In this document: one piece after another, positions 1 through 7,444 of the stretch
Layout: every line of letters begins with the position of its first letter
How positions within the stretch are numbered: the stretch's first letter is position 1
Source: Dulcicalothrix desertica PCC 7102
Lineage (GTDB): Bacteria > Cyanobacteriota > Cyanobacteriia > Cyanobacteriales > Nostocaceae
Direction: 5' to 3'
Assembly (NCBI RefSeq): GCF_003991905.1
Contig: NZ_RSCL01000007.1
Span: 95,674 to 159,673, forward strand
Length of the DNA: 64,000 nt
Notes under the pieces: model-generated
The model's input: only the letters and a program-made list of their open reading frames with translations
Databases searched by the model: none
Told to the model about the DNA's origin: nothing
Program-made: the position numbers and the translations under genes

Positions 1-1299
1 CTTTCCACATCCTCAGATTCACTTTACAATTTTTATGAAAAACGAATAATAAGCGAGCCTGTTCTAAATGCTGCTCGCATTCCTCAAGACCTTAGACGTG
101 CTGCAATAAAAAAAGCCGCAGGGGTTGTCAAGTCTTGGTACACGAATTTTGAGCGCTGGATGAAACGGATTGAAAGGTCAAAGACATGTCATACACTCAA
201 AAAACGTGCAAGATTAAAAAAGAAGGCAGGTAAACCACCAGTTTTACCACAATCCACTAATTTCCCAATTCAGGTTTATTCTGGTATGTTTAAAGACGAT
301 ACTGGAGAAACCCTAGTTGTAAAACTGTGGACAGGAAAAGTATGGCAATTCCAGAAAGTTAGCTATAAGTGTCGAGAATTACCACTTGATTACGTTAAAG
401 GAACTTTTTCTTTAATTTATGATGAAAGTAGACTAAAATTGGTTTGGGTAATTCAGAAAAATATACCCTCAAAAGGAAAGTTAGTAGACCATATAAAAGC
501 TTATGGTAAGCTCCGAATTCTAAGCATTGACCTCAACTTAGATGACCCGATAGTTGTGGGTAAGGTATTAGAAGGATACGAAGATACGAGCGTTGTTGTA
601 GAGTTAGCCAATCTACGGATATCAGGAAACAATCGACTCCATCATCTTAGGAAGCGTTATCTAGGTGAGATTGCCAAAGCTAAAAGTTTAACTAATACGA
701 AAACAGAGTTGGGTGTGTTGCCTCCTCTTAATTTTTGTTCCAAGTTATGGAAGCGAATCAAAAATTTAGAAAAGGAACTTATTGAGACAATATCACACTC
801 AATTGTGGAATTTGCTAATGACTACAATTGTAATTTAATTGTATTTGAAAACCTCAAAAGTTTAAAGCCTCAACGTGGCAAGTACTCGCGTCGGAGCAAT
901 ATGAAACGTTCGTTTTGGGTTGCAAAGAAAATACAAAAACGAGTTGAGCAGAAAGCTTTAAACAGGTACTCTATTTATACTGTTAGAGTTAACCCAGCAT
1001 TTACCAGCATTACCGATTCGCGCAGTGGTGCTAAATGTTTAAGAGGTTCACAAGTTGGCTCACTTAATCTTTATTTGTGGAGTGATTCAGGTTTAGGAAA
1101 ATTAGTTCAAACACCAGATGGTAAAATATTCTGTTCTGGTGAGAACGCGGCTCGGAACATTGGTTTAAAATACCTGACCGCGAAGTTTGAAAAGCCTGTA
1201 GTTTTTAAAAATGCAGGTTTACCCACAGGTTGTGTTGTTTGGCTAAGAAAGCCTGTGGGTAAAGGGAATGTGGTTATTCCTGCTTGGTCTTGTGCGTAG
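1..1299 (+). CDS. TnpB-like (IS605/IS607 OrfB family) RuvC nuclease, 5' end outside window
   Basis: The frame is open from base 1, so the gene starts before the window; 432 residues are visible. The C-terminal half has the TnpB order: a RuvC-I aspartate in a R-I-L-S-I-D-L-N segment (base 529), a RuvC-II glutamate in V-F-E-N-L-K-S-L (about base 847), then an asparagine-alanine-alanine-arginine-asparagine-isoleucine RuvC-III segment near 1138-1161. The residue that is normally the third catalytic aspartate (D-x-N-A-A) is glycine here (G-E-N-A-A), and most zinc-finger cysteines before it are missing. TnpB proteins are RNA-guided nucleases of IS200/IS605 and IS607 elements; nuclease-dead or rearranged-site forms are known. 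No TnpA gene is visible. The region has no GGCGCC site, which fits transfer. A Cas12 relative is an alternative. Confidence 0.8.
   Translation, partial: LSTSSDSLYNFYEKRIISEPVLNAARIPQDLRRAAIKKAAGVVKSWYTNFERWMKRIERSKTCHTLKKRARLKKKAGKPPVLPQSTNFPIQVYSGMFKDDTGETLVVKLWTGKVWQFQKVSYKCRELPLDYVKGTFSLIYDESRLKLVWVIQKNIPSKGKLVDHIKAYGKLRILSIDLNLDDPIVVGKVLEGYEDTSVVVELANLRISGNNRLHHLRKRYLGEIAKAKSLTNTKTELGVLPPLNFCSKLWKRIKNLEKELIETISHSIVEFANDYNCNLIVFENLKSLKPQRGKYSRRSNMKRSFWVAKKIQKRVEQKALNRYSIYTVRVNPAFTSITDSRSGAKCLRGSQVGSLNLYLWSDSGLGKLVQTPDGKIFCSGENAARNIGLKYLTAKFEKPVVFKNAGLPTGCVVWLRKPVGKGNVVIPAWSCA
1218..1263 (+). ncRNA. hairpin in 3' end of tnpB, candidate omega/reRNA scaffold
   Basis: A perfect 12-bp inverted repeat (TTTACCCACAGG at 1218-1229, complement at 1252-1263) lies inside the last codons of the TnpB-like gene. 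A short GTTAC/GTAAC hairpin follows just after the stop (about 1301-1314). In TnpB elements the guide RNA overlaps the 3' end of the gene and runs to the element's right end, so this is where such an RNA would be expected. Transcription is not shown by sequence alone. Confidence 0.35.
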
Positions 1300-1360
1300 T
1301 GTTACATCGGTAACGAGATACTATCGTATAAAGTAGCGGCTAGTTCCGTCGTCTTTTCGA

Positions 1361-1549
1361 TTGGTGTATCGAACAGGATCACAAAGCGAGTGTCCGGTTT
1401 ATCCCGAATTACTCATACCACATGGTAAACCAGTAGTACTTGTAATTGATGCTGCAAAAATGCATTCACACGGAATACGCTTTTACTGCTCAGATAACGG
1501 CGTATGGCTAGTTGATAGCGTGGCGCCTCAGTATTTGAGTCTAACTTAG
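1361..1549 (+). pseudogene. kptA: C-terminal fragment of KptA/Tpt1 RNA 2'-phosphotransferase
   Basis: The conceptual peptide contains H-G-K-P-V-V-L-V-I-D-A-A-K-M-H, then D-N-G-V-W-L-V-D and A-P-Q-Y-L. These match the C-terminal third of KptA/Tpt1 enzymes, which remove a 2'-phosphate from RNA using NAD. The N-terminal two thirds, including the first catalytic motifs, are absent upstream, where the TnpB-like element ends. It is most likely a relic truncated by that insertion. The only possible start is TTG at 1361. Confidence 0.65.
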
Positions 1550-1848
1550 CTTTAACAGCCAACACCCCTAAGTATGTTTTCACACTAACTATTGTATGTT
1601 AGTATCATTTATATCTTAAAACTTTATTAACTACCGTCACCAAAATCAGCCAGAATACTTAGAATATAGTGTAAATTGTTAAGATTCCAACAACTTTAAC
1701 TCTGGAAACAAAAAATTATCGTTTACTTGTGGTTTTTTATCCTTAGTACAAGTTTTTGCATTGGATAATGAGTTAGCGATTCAGAAATTACACTGATAGC
1801 TGATGTAGCTGATAGTAAGCGCAAGATAGCACAAATGGAGACAAGGGT
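1550..1848. other. intergenic, no gene recognised
   Basis: AT-rich spacer between the kptA relic and the Nif11-like gene. No open frame, RNA gene or clear repeat was recognised. A Shine-Dalgarno-like GGAG lies at its right end, before the ATG at 1849. Confidence 0.5.
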
Positions 1849-2082
1849 ATGCACTTAGAACAAGTTAACGCTTTTTATGATTTTGTGGCTTCTCACCAAG
1901 ATATATACGAACAGTACTATAACGGTTGCTGCATTCGTGGTGTGTTTGGGGTTTGGAGTTGGGACAAGAAAAAAATAGTCGATTTTGCAGGAACGCTTGG
2001 GTTCAATTTTACCGAAAGCGAGCTTGATTACGTTCTGTTTGACAGTGGTGCAGGTGCAGTACAGCATGTGTCAGCTTACTAA
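1849..2082 (+). CDS. Nif11-domain-like small protein (possible RiPP leader-type peptide)
   Basis: 77 residues with ATG and a good Shine-Dalgarno (GGAG about 9 bases upstream). The pattern (H-L-E-Q-V-N-A-F-Y-D-F-V-A near the start, then I-V-D-F-A-G-T-L-G-F-N-F-T-E-S-E-L) resembles the Nif11 domain, whose signature is a helix followed by AGFDFTxxEL. Nif11 proteins occur as leaders of lanthipeptide and other RiPP precursors and also as orphan proteins in nitrogen-fixing cyanobacteria. A Gly-Ala-Gly follows the helix, as at leader cleavage sites, but the remaining tail of about eight residues has no cysteine. It is therefore an unlikely substrate for the LanM 50 kb away. Function unknown. Confidence 0.6.
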   Translation: MHLEQVNAFYDFVASHQDIYEQYYNGCCIRGVFGVWSWDKKKIVDFAGTLGFNFTESELDYVLFDSGAGAVQHVSAY

Positions 2083-2170
2083 TTTTATCAAAATAGTAAC
2101 GGCGCCTGCACGAGTGCAATAATACAATAGTTTTAACAACGCGCGTTTTACAACCAAAAAATATATCATG

Positions 2171-2213
2171 GTAGAGGCGTTACATGTAGAAACGTTACAT
2201 GTAACGTCTCTAC
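2171..2213. repeat. dispersed palindrome family A, copy 1
   Basis: Near-perfect palindrome with half-site GTAGAGACGTTACATG. A partial extra copy lies directly to its left. Other copies are at 17851-17880 and 24460-24490, with a variant core at 40412-40441. It can form a hairpin of about 13 bp. It overlaps the spurious N-terminal extension of the permease frame. Confidence 0.85.
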
Positions 2214-2254
2214 ATTGTCATGGGCGCCAGTACCCAATAAAAATCAAAATCGCA

Positions 2255-2896
2255 ATGGGTGACTTCTTTCTTATTAAATATGGTTCAGAAATACTACAGC
2301 GTGCAGGGGAGCATTTAGTTTTGGTAGGAATATCAATTACGATAGCAACGCTAATTGGTATTCCCTTGGGTATTTTGATTACTCGCAAAGCGATATTAAG
2401 GCAACCGATTTTAGGTATAGCTAATATATTACAAACAATTCCCAGCTTGGCACTGTTCGGTTTATTAATTCCTGTACCAATAATAGGTGGTATTGGCGCC
2501 ACTCCTGCAATTGTAGCGTTAACACTGTACTCATTTTTACCGATAATTAGAAATACTTATACGGGAATAATTGGAGTTGATAGCGCTGTACGTGAAGCTG
2601 GACGGGGTATGGGAATGAGCGACTGGGAATTGTTAGTGCAAGTAGAATTACCGTTAGCAATGAATGTTATTTTAGCTGGGGTAAGAGTAGCGACGGTTAT
2701 CGCAATTGGAATTGCCACTATTGCAGCAGCAATTGGTGCAGGTGGGTTAGGGGTATTTATATTTAGAGGAATTGCAGTAGTTAATAACCAGTTAATTTTA
2801 GCAGGCGCCGTACCCGCAGCCGTAATTGCTTTTATAGCTGATTTTGCAATTGGTTTGTTAGAGAAGCGCTTAAGTATTTATTCCAAAAGCTCCTAA
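2255..2896 (+). CDS. opuBB: osmoprotectant (glycine betaine/choline-type) ABC transporter permease
   Basis: 213 residues, strongly hydrophobic with about six membrane segments. It carries the ABC permease EAA-type loop, R-E-A-G-R-G-M-G-M-S-D-W-E-L-L, in the middle third. This fits the OpuBB/YehW/ProW group, which moves quaternary-amine osmoprotectants with a ProX/OpuBC binding protein. An ATG exists at 2168, but that extension is translated palindrome; the ATG at 2255 gives a family-like N-terminus. The binding lipoprotein lies at 3498; the ATPase is not in the window. The substrate is inferred from family only. Confidence 0.8.
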   Translation: MGDFFLIKYGSEILQRAGEHLVLVGISITIATLIGIPLGILITRKAILRQPILGIANILQTIPSLALFGLLIPVPIIGGIGATPAIVALTLYSFLPIIRNTYTGIIGVDSAVREAGRGMGMSDWELLVQVELPLAMNVILAGVRVATVIAIGIATIAAAIGAGGLGVFIFRGIAVVNNQLILAGAVPAAVIAFIADFAIGLLEKRLSIYSKSS

Positions 2897-3044
2897 TGCT
2901 TGAGAACAGTAGGTATTTTTGTATTTATCAGAGAAATACTATCAAGTTTACGTCCCAAAGTGGTAACGTTGAAGTGAGGCTATAGAAAAACGAACGGCGC
3001 CATGTTTACGCTAAAACTTTCATTAATACCCGTTAAGATTGCAC

Positions 3045-3464
3045 ATGAATCAAACTCCCCCCATTAGCTCGGACTTATCAAATTTACAGGGAAGAAGAAT
3101 CTTAGTCGTAGATGACGACCAAGATTCACAGGAATTACTTGCTTTTATGCTCGAACAAGAAGGTGCAGAAATACAAACCGCATCAAGTGCATTAGAGGCA
3201 TTAAGTCTTGTTACACAATGGCAACCAGATGTACTATTAAGCGATATCGGTATGCCACAAATGGATGGTTATACCCTCATCCGTCAAATTAGAAATTTAC
3301 CCAAAGAACAGGGGGGTGAAGTTCCAGCTATTGCCTTAACAGCTTATGCAGCAGAAGCAGACAAAGAAACAGCGTTATCTTCAGGGTTTCAGCAGCACAT
3401 TGCTAAACCTGTTGACCCTGTTGAATGTATTGGCGCCATTATTCAACTACTTCAAAAACACTAA
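3045..3464 (+). CDS. single-domain CheY-like response regulator
   Basis: 139 residues. After about 18 residues comes a complete receiver domain: R-R-I-L-V-V-D-D-D (acidic pocket), D-V-L-L-S-D-I-G-M-P with the phospho-acceptor aspartate, the conserved threonine in A-L-T-A-Y, and the lysine in I-A-K-P-V-D. There is no output domain. A TTG lies six bases upstream of the ATG at 3045, but the ATG is the likelier start. It sits between the two transporter genes, 149 bp and 33 bp away. It resembles cyanobacterial receivers that work with hybrid kinases; no cognate kinase is adjacent. Confidence 0.9.
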   Translation: MNQTPPISSDLSNLQGRRILVVDDDQDSQELLAFMLEQEGAEIQTASSALEALSLVTQWQPDVLLSDIGMPQMDGYTLIRQIRNLPKEQGGEVPAIALTAYAAEADKETALSSGFQQHIAKPVDPVECIGAIIQLLQKH

Positions 3465-3497
3465 TTTACCCTTTACGCTCCGGAGTTAGGATTATAA

Positions 3498-4409
3498 ATG
3501 AATTGGAAGTTTAAAAACTTTTTATTTATTTGTGCTTTTACTTGCTGTTTAATTTTAATTATAACTAGTTGTAACCCTAATCAAAACAGTAGTGGCGCCA
3601 GAGATATAATAATTGCTTCAAAAGATTTTACCGAACAAGATATATTAGGTGAACTACTCGCACAACAAATTGAAGCAAAAACAAATTTAAAGGTTGAACG
3701 TAAACCTCGGTTAGGTGGTTCTTTTGTTTGCCACCAAGCGCTAACAGCAGGTAAAATAGATGGTTATATTGAATATACTGGTACTGCTTTCACTAGTATT
3801 CTAAAACAACCAGTAATTAATGACCCAAAAGAAGTTTATCGGCGCCTTAAACAAGGGTATGCTGAAAAATTTAAGCTAGAAGTCATGGACTCCTTGGGAT
3901 TTGAGAATACTTTTGCAATGATTATACGCGGAGAAGATGCCAGAAAATACAATATAAAAACACTTTCAGAAGCAGCAAAATATACATCACAATGGCGTGC
4001 TGGATTTGGGTATGAATTTGCAGAACGTGAAGACGGTTTCCCAGGTTTATCCAAAACCTATAATTTAGAGTTTCGAGAAAGACCAAGTGTAATGAGTTTA
4101 GATTTAATATACCGCGCATTAACTCAGAAACTAGTAGATTTCATCGCAGGAAATTCCACAGACGGACAAATAAACCGTCTAGGTCTAATAGTACTACAAG
4201 ACGATAAAAAATACTTTCCACCTTACGAAGCAGTACCCATCATTCGTCAAGAAACATTAAAAGAACATCCAGAATTAAAAACAGCCATATCACAAATAAG
4301 CGGAAAAATCACAGCATCAGAAATGCGACAATTAAATAATTTAGTCGAAGGAGAATTACGCGACATCAAAGACGTAGTAACCCAATTCCGCAAAACCAAA
4401 AATCTATAA
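3498..4409 (+). CDS. opuBC: osmoprotectant ABC transporter substrate-binding lipoprotein
   Basis: 303 residues. An N-terminal hydrophobic signal ends in a lipobox (I-I-T-S-C, cysteine 25), so it is anchored to the membrane. The body matches the OpuAC/ProX fold: I-I-I-A-S-K-D-F-T-E-Q-D-I-L-G-E near the start, G-K-I-D-G-Y-I-E-Y-T-G-T in the middle and F-I-A-G-N-S-T-D-G later. It pairs with the permease at 2255. Its 3' end overlaps the convergent gene at 4404 by six bases. Ligand identity (betaine, choline or other) cannot be read from the sequence. Confidence 0.88.
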   Translation: MNWKFKNFLFICAFTCCLILIITSCNPNQNSSGARDIIIASKDFTEQDILGELLAQQIEAKTNLKVERKPRLGGSFVCHQALTAGKIDGYIEYTGTAFTSILKQPVINDPKEVYRRLKQGYAEKFKLEVMDSLGFENTFAMIIRGEDARKYNIKTLSEAAKYTSQWRAGFGYEFAEREDGFPGLSKTYNLEFRERPSVMSLDLIYRALTQKLVDFIAGNSTDGQINRLGLIVLQDDKKYFPPYEAVPIIRQETLKEHPELKTAISQISGKITASEMRQLNNLVEGELRDIKDVVTQFRKTKNL

Positions 4410-5012
4410 CCCGCCCCTATTCCAACGCCAATTATATCGGTTCCAATCGTAAATACCACTGATATGATATTCGGCGCCGTTTTCAAAGCGAATAATACAA
4501 CCATTAGATGTATCTTCTAAATTTATAGTTTCATCGACATAAATAACAGTACAATTGAACCATTCGCGTTGACATGGGCCACTATCTTGTACCCATTCCC
4601 AAAGTGCGTTGCAAACTTCGATACTATCGCCAACTTTTAACTTAGGCGCCTGTGTAACTTCAAGACTCTCAAAATGATGAGGTTGTAAGCGATTTAGCCA
4701 TTGTACTCCATAACGCTGACGAAGAAAATGTACTTCCCCTGAATCTTGCCCATTTAACCAATCATTAAGCAGCAAAGCTTTCCAAGATATATTTTGAGCT
4801 TCTTTAGATTTGATAAAACTTAATAAAGCTTGTAATTCCTCTTGAGATAATTCATATAGCGGGTTATCGTCAAAACCGTCCTTGGGAGATTCCTTAGAAG
4901 CAAGAGCAACTTGAAGTAGAATTTGCTTTTGCTCATAGCAAAGCGGGATACCAGAAGCATCACAATGGCTAAAAGCTTCAATAAGGGCTGACTCAATCTC
5001 CGAAGGTGTCAT
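4404..5012 (-). CDS. conserved cyanobacterial hypothetical protein
   Basis: 202 residues, soluble, no signal or membrane segment. The N-terminal half is helical and acidic; the C-terminal half is rich in Trp, Cys and Tyr with a likely beta-rich fold (L-K-V-G-D-S-I-E-V, then F-E-N-G-A-E-Y-H-I-S). It is convergent with the binding-protein gene and overlaps it by six bases. Two GGCGCC sites inside the gene suggest long residence. No function recognised. Confidence 0.7.
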   Translation of the reverse strand: MTPSEIESALIEAFSHCDASGIPLCYEQKQILLQVALASKESPKDGFDDNPLYELSQEELQALLSFIKSKEAQNISWKALLLNDWLNGQDSGEVHFLRQRYGVQWLNRLQPHHFESLEVTQAPKLKVGDSIEVCNALWEWVQDSGPCQREWFNCTVIYVDETINLEDTSNGCIIRFENGAEYHISGIYDWNRYNWRWNRGGL

Positions 5013-5139
5013 AAGTTAATAATAACTGAGGTTCTGATTTTACTAAATCTTACAAAACTGCAACAGTAGTATCCAACACCAAAGGAATAAATTTGATAGC
5101 TTCTTTAAAGGTAAAATTTACCTATGGTTGGATTTATTT

Positions 5140-5586
5140 ATGGTGCCCTTTATGCTATATCGCTCACTCGCTGCTATTTTAGTTACCTGTGTATTTACAG
5201 TCCTATCGTGGACTTTTAGTCCTGGAGCTATTGCACTAACACAAATTCGCCTATTTGATGTTGATTACCATAAATGCCCTCCTGAAGTCGGAGATGGTTC
5301 TGTAACAAGCGGTGGTACTACTATGGCAGCAAACTGCTTTTTAGTTACAGGCAAAGCCGAAAACTCTACAAACAAGTATGTCTATGATGCGGATATTTTT
5401 GGGCGTATTTATGATGCAAACAATGACCCTGTGATGCAAAACAGAACTCGTCTTGGTTCTATTCCAGAAGTTCCACCTGGTGTTAGCGATTTTGAGATGA
5501 GAATTACGGTAGCTGCTAACCAACCTGAACCTTTAAAACTCAAACAGTTTAAAGCTGCTGGGTTCGGCGCCCAAGTACGAAAATGA
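5140..5586 (+). CDS. secreted conserved hypothetical protein
   Basis: 148 residues beginning with a hydrophobic signal (L-A-A-I-L-V-T-C-V-F-T-V-L-S) and a cleavage region near P-G-A-I-A-L. The mature part is beta-rich with cysteines in Y-H-K-C-P and A-A-N-C-F. A TTG exists at 5128 and a further ATG at 5152; none has a strong ribosome site, so the start is uncertain by a few codons. Probably periplasmic or extracellular. No catalytic motif recognised. Confidence 0.65.
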   Translation: MVPFMLYRSLAAILVTCVFTVLSWTFSPGAIALTQIRLFDVDYHKCPPEVGDGSVTSGGTTMAANCFLVTGKAENSTNKYVYDADIFGRIYDANNDPVMQNRTRLGSIPEVPPGVSDFEMRITVAANQPEPLKLKQFKAAGFGAQVRK

Positions 5587-5591
5587 TATTA

Positions 5592-5630
5592 GAAACCGGG
5601 TTTCAAAGTAGAAACCCGGTTTCTTTGGTC
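5592..5630 (+). terminator. hairpin terminator; arms related to the 87-bp tandem repeat
   Basis: GAAACCGGGTTTC at 5592-5604 and its exact complement at 5611-5623 with a six-base loop, starting five bases after a stop codon and followed by TTTGG. The arms match, with one base change, the GAAACCAGGTTTC arms of the tandem repeat at 29827-30153. Confidence 0.7.
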
Positions 5631-5643
5631 TCTACAGTACATG

Positions 5644-5934
5644 CTAAAAAGCTCCAGCAGCAGCGCTAACTGCCAAACTGCCAACTAAACTACCGATAAC
5701 ATTAAGTGCCAAGAAGGCTAAAATCGGCGAGAAATCCATTCCACCAAGAGGAGGAATGATAGAACGGAACAAATTTAAGTATGGGTCGGTAACTTGGCTT
5801 AACGCCGAAAAAGGCTGGTTATACCAATTTACAGTGGGGAACCAAGTTAAAAGAACCCGAAACAGCAGTAAGTAGCTGTATATTTGGATAAATACTGACA
5901 GTGTTTGGGTGAGTAATGCAATTGAAGAACTCAT
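5644..5934 (-). CDS. YggT/Ycf19 family membrane protein
   Basis: 96 residues with two membrane segments. The family core T-W-F-P-T-V-N-W-Y-N-Q-P and D-P-Y-L-N-L-F-R-S-I-I-P-P is complete. YggT/Ycf19 proteins are small inner or thylakoid membrane proteins; a role in cell division or thylakoid organisation has been proposed for cyanobacterial and plastid homologues. Normal length for the family. It converges with the secreted protein gene across the terminator at 5592. Confidence 0.88.
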   Translation of the reverse strand: MSSSIALLTQTLSVFIQIYSYLLLFRVLLTWFPTVNWYNQPFSALSQVTDPYLNLFRSIIPPLGGMDFSPILAFLALNVIGSLVGSLAVSAAAGAF

Positions 5935-6040
5935 GTGTAGTTCGTTGTCCTATGATATGTCAACAGATATTCCTGTAATCGATTGTAAACGACTCAATCA
6001 GTATTAGTCATTTACCATTGGTTACTCATGAAGCACCTTT

Positions 6041-6376
6041 TCACCCTGCCCTTTCTGACGCTTCCCCTGAAGTCGAGGCGCCGTTTACATTACCTAACTG
6101 CTGTCTAACTTCGTCGATAGTGGCATTAAGTTGGGCAATTTTGTCTTCAAGCGAACGTCTAGCAGTTTCCATGCTTTCAGTATCGCTCAATTTAATTTGT
6201 TGACGGCGTGCAGCATGTTTTTTCTTTGCCTCTCTTGTTTCGGCAAGTTGCTGAACTTCTTCAGAGGGCATTTCGTCGCGCCGTGACACTACCAAGGCGC
6301 CAAGAACACCACCAACAACACTACCGACAATTGCTCCGGCGAAAAACCCACCGGCAAAACCATCACGTTGACTCAT
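6041..6376 (-). CDS. YtxH-like small membrane protein with coiled coil
   Basis: 111 residues. A glycine-rich membrane segment near residues 7-29 (G-G-F-F-A-G-A-I-V-G-S-V-V-G-G-V) is followed by a charged region and a helix with heptad-like spacing (S-L-E-D-K-I-A-Q-L-N-A-T-I-D-E-V). This resembles YtxH/gas-vesicle-like cyanobacterial proteins. It lies 107 bp upstream of yggT on the same strand. Function unknown. Confidence 0.7.
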   Translation of the reverse strand: MSQRDGFAGGFFAGAIVGSVVGGVLGALVVSRRDEMPSEEVQQLAETREAKKKHAARRQQIKLSDTESMETARRSLEDKIAQLNATIDEVRQQLGNVNGASTSGEASERAG

Positions 6377-6461
6377 AATCTCTTTACCGCCTTACAAAAA
6401 ACTGCGACTGATCTCACGTTATCAAACTAGATAGTCACCATAGCCATAGCTGCATAGTAGC

Positions 6462-7112
6462 TTATGTCCCAAAGATGCGGTCGCCTGCATCTCCTAAACC
6501 GGGCACAATAAACCCTTTGTCATTTAAACCCTCATCGATGCAAGCTGTGTAAATTATTAATCCAGGATATGCAGCACTTAATTTTTGTAAAGCGGGTGGA
6601 GCCGCAACTACACTCACTATTCGTGTTAAAGATGGGTCTACACCTCGATGTGTTAATTCTGCCATTGCTGCCATAATTGACCCACCTGTAGCCAACATTG
6701 GGTCAGTAATCAATACTCGTGTTTGAGGATTAAGTTTTTCTGGCAATTTATTCAAATAGCACAAAGGTTCCAGCGTCGCTTCATCGCGCACCAAACCAAG
6801 GTGATAAATTGATGCAAGCGGAAGCAGAGTTTGCGCTCCTTCTAATAGCCCTAAACCTGCTCGTAAAATCGGAACCACTGCCACTGGGATTTCTGGATTT
6901 ATTAAAGTCGCAGGTGATGTGGACAATGGAGTTTGAACTGTGGCTTCCATCGTAGGCAACCATTCGCGTGCTGCTTCATAAGTCAACCAACGACCTAACT
7001 CGGTTATGGCGCTCCTGAATAACACTGAAGGCGTCGAAGCATCGCGAGCTACAGCTAACCAATGCTTGATTAATGGGTGGGGTGGGACGTAAACACGTAG
7101 TTGTAGCGTCAT
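6462..7112 (-). CDS. upp: uracil phosphoribosyltransferase
   Basis: 216 residues. It carries the PRPP-binding loop I-T-D-P-M-L-A-T-G-G-S-I, the P-I-L-R-A-G-L-G-L motif and the uracil-binding tail I-V-P-G-L-G-D-A-G-D-R-I-F-G-T. The enzyme converts uracil and PRPP to UMP in pyrimidine salvage, in the cytoplasm. Length is normal for the family. It is 85 bp upstream of the YtxH-like gene on the same strand. Confidence 0.93.
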   Translation of the reverse strand: MTLQLRVYVPPHPLIKHWLAVARDASTPSVLFRSAITELGRWLTYEAAREWLPTMEATVQTPLSTSPATLINPEIPVAVVPILRAGLGLLEGAQTLLPLASIYHLGLVRDEATLEPLCYLNKLPEKLNPQTRVLITDPMLATGGSIMAAMAELTHRGVDPSLTRIVSVVAAPPALQKLSAAYPGLIIYTACIDEGLNDKGFIVPGLGDAGDRIFGT

Positions 7113-7225
7113 AGCTAGATAAAAGCGCTCCTCCTTAGTTGTATTAAGACAGAGTATAAGGCTGAATGAAACACATCATACTCCCTCAAGCATATTCCTG
7201 GTAGCTAAAACTAGCACCTTCATAC

Positions 7226-7281
7226 TTATTGAAAAAATATTTCAATATTTATTGACATTCTTTCTCAATCAAAGTTATATT
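7226..7281 (+). promoter_or_regulatory. sigma-70-type promoter with overlapping Fur-like inverted repeat
   Basis: TTGACA at 7252-7257 and TATATT at 7276-7281 with 18-bp spacing. Just upstream, TATTGAAA (from about 7227) and TTTCAATA (ending about 7247) form an AT-rich inverted repeat that resembles a cyanobacterial Fur-type operator. The promoter drives the candidate small RNA that follows. Confidence 0.55.
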
Positions 7282-7287
7282 GTCCCT

Positions 7288-7360
7288 TAAGTGTTCTCCT
7301 CTCTTTAAGGAACGGCAGACGGGATTGGTCGGCAAGAAGCAGGCTCATCCCTCTTTTTTT
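7288..7360 (+). ncRNA. candidate trans-acting small RNA (possibly IsaR1-like)
   Basis: About 73 nt between a good promoter and a run of seven T (7354-7360). The 5' part carries an unpaired pyrimidine stretch (TTCTCCTCTC) complementary to ribosome binding sites. The 3' part can pair through GGGAT (7321-7325) and ATCCC (7347-7351) before the T run. Size, anti-Shine-Dalgarno stretch and the Fur-like operator fit the iron-stress RNA IsaR1, but identity is inferred. No reading frame is present in the 332-bp spacer; crtH starts 84 bp further on. Confidence 0.5.
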
Positions 7361-7444
7361 AGTTGAAAGTGGGAGGGGTGGAGGGGCGGGTTTAGCTATA
7401 TCCTGGTAGAAAATGAAAAATTTTGGTTAACCCGCCCGTACTGT

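Noticed and set aside
1-1549. Cas12k / CRISPR-associated transposon
   Set aside because: The sequence does not match recalled Cas12k C-termini. No tns genes, tracrRNA-like segment or CRISPR array were seen downstream.
2168-2254. Longer permease N-terminus from the ATG at 2168
   Set aside because: The extra residues are translated from the family A palindrome and do not look like a permease.
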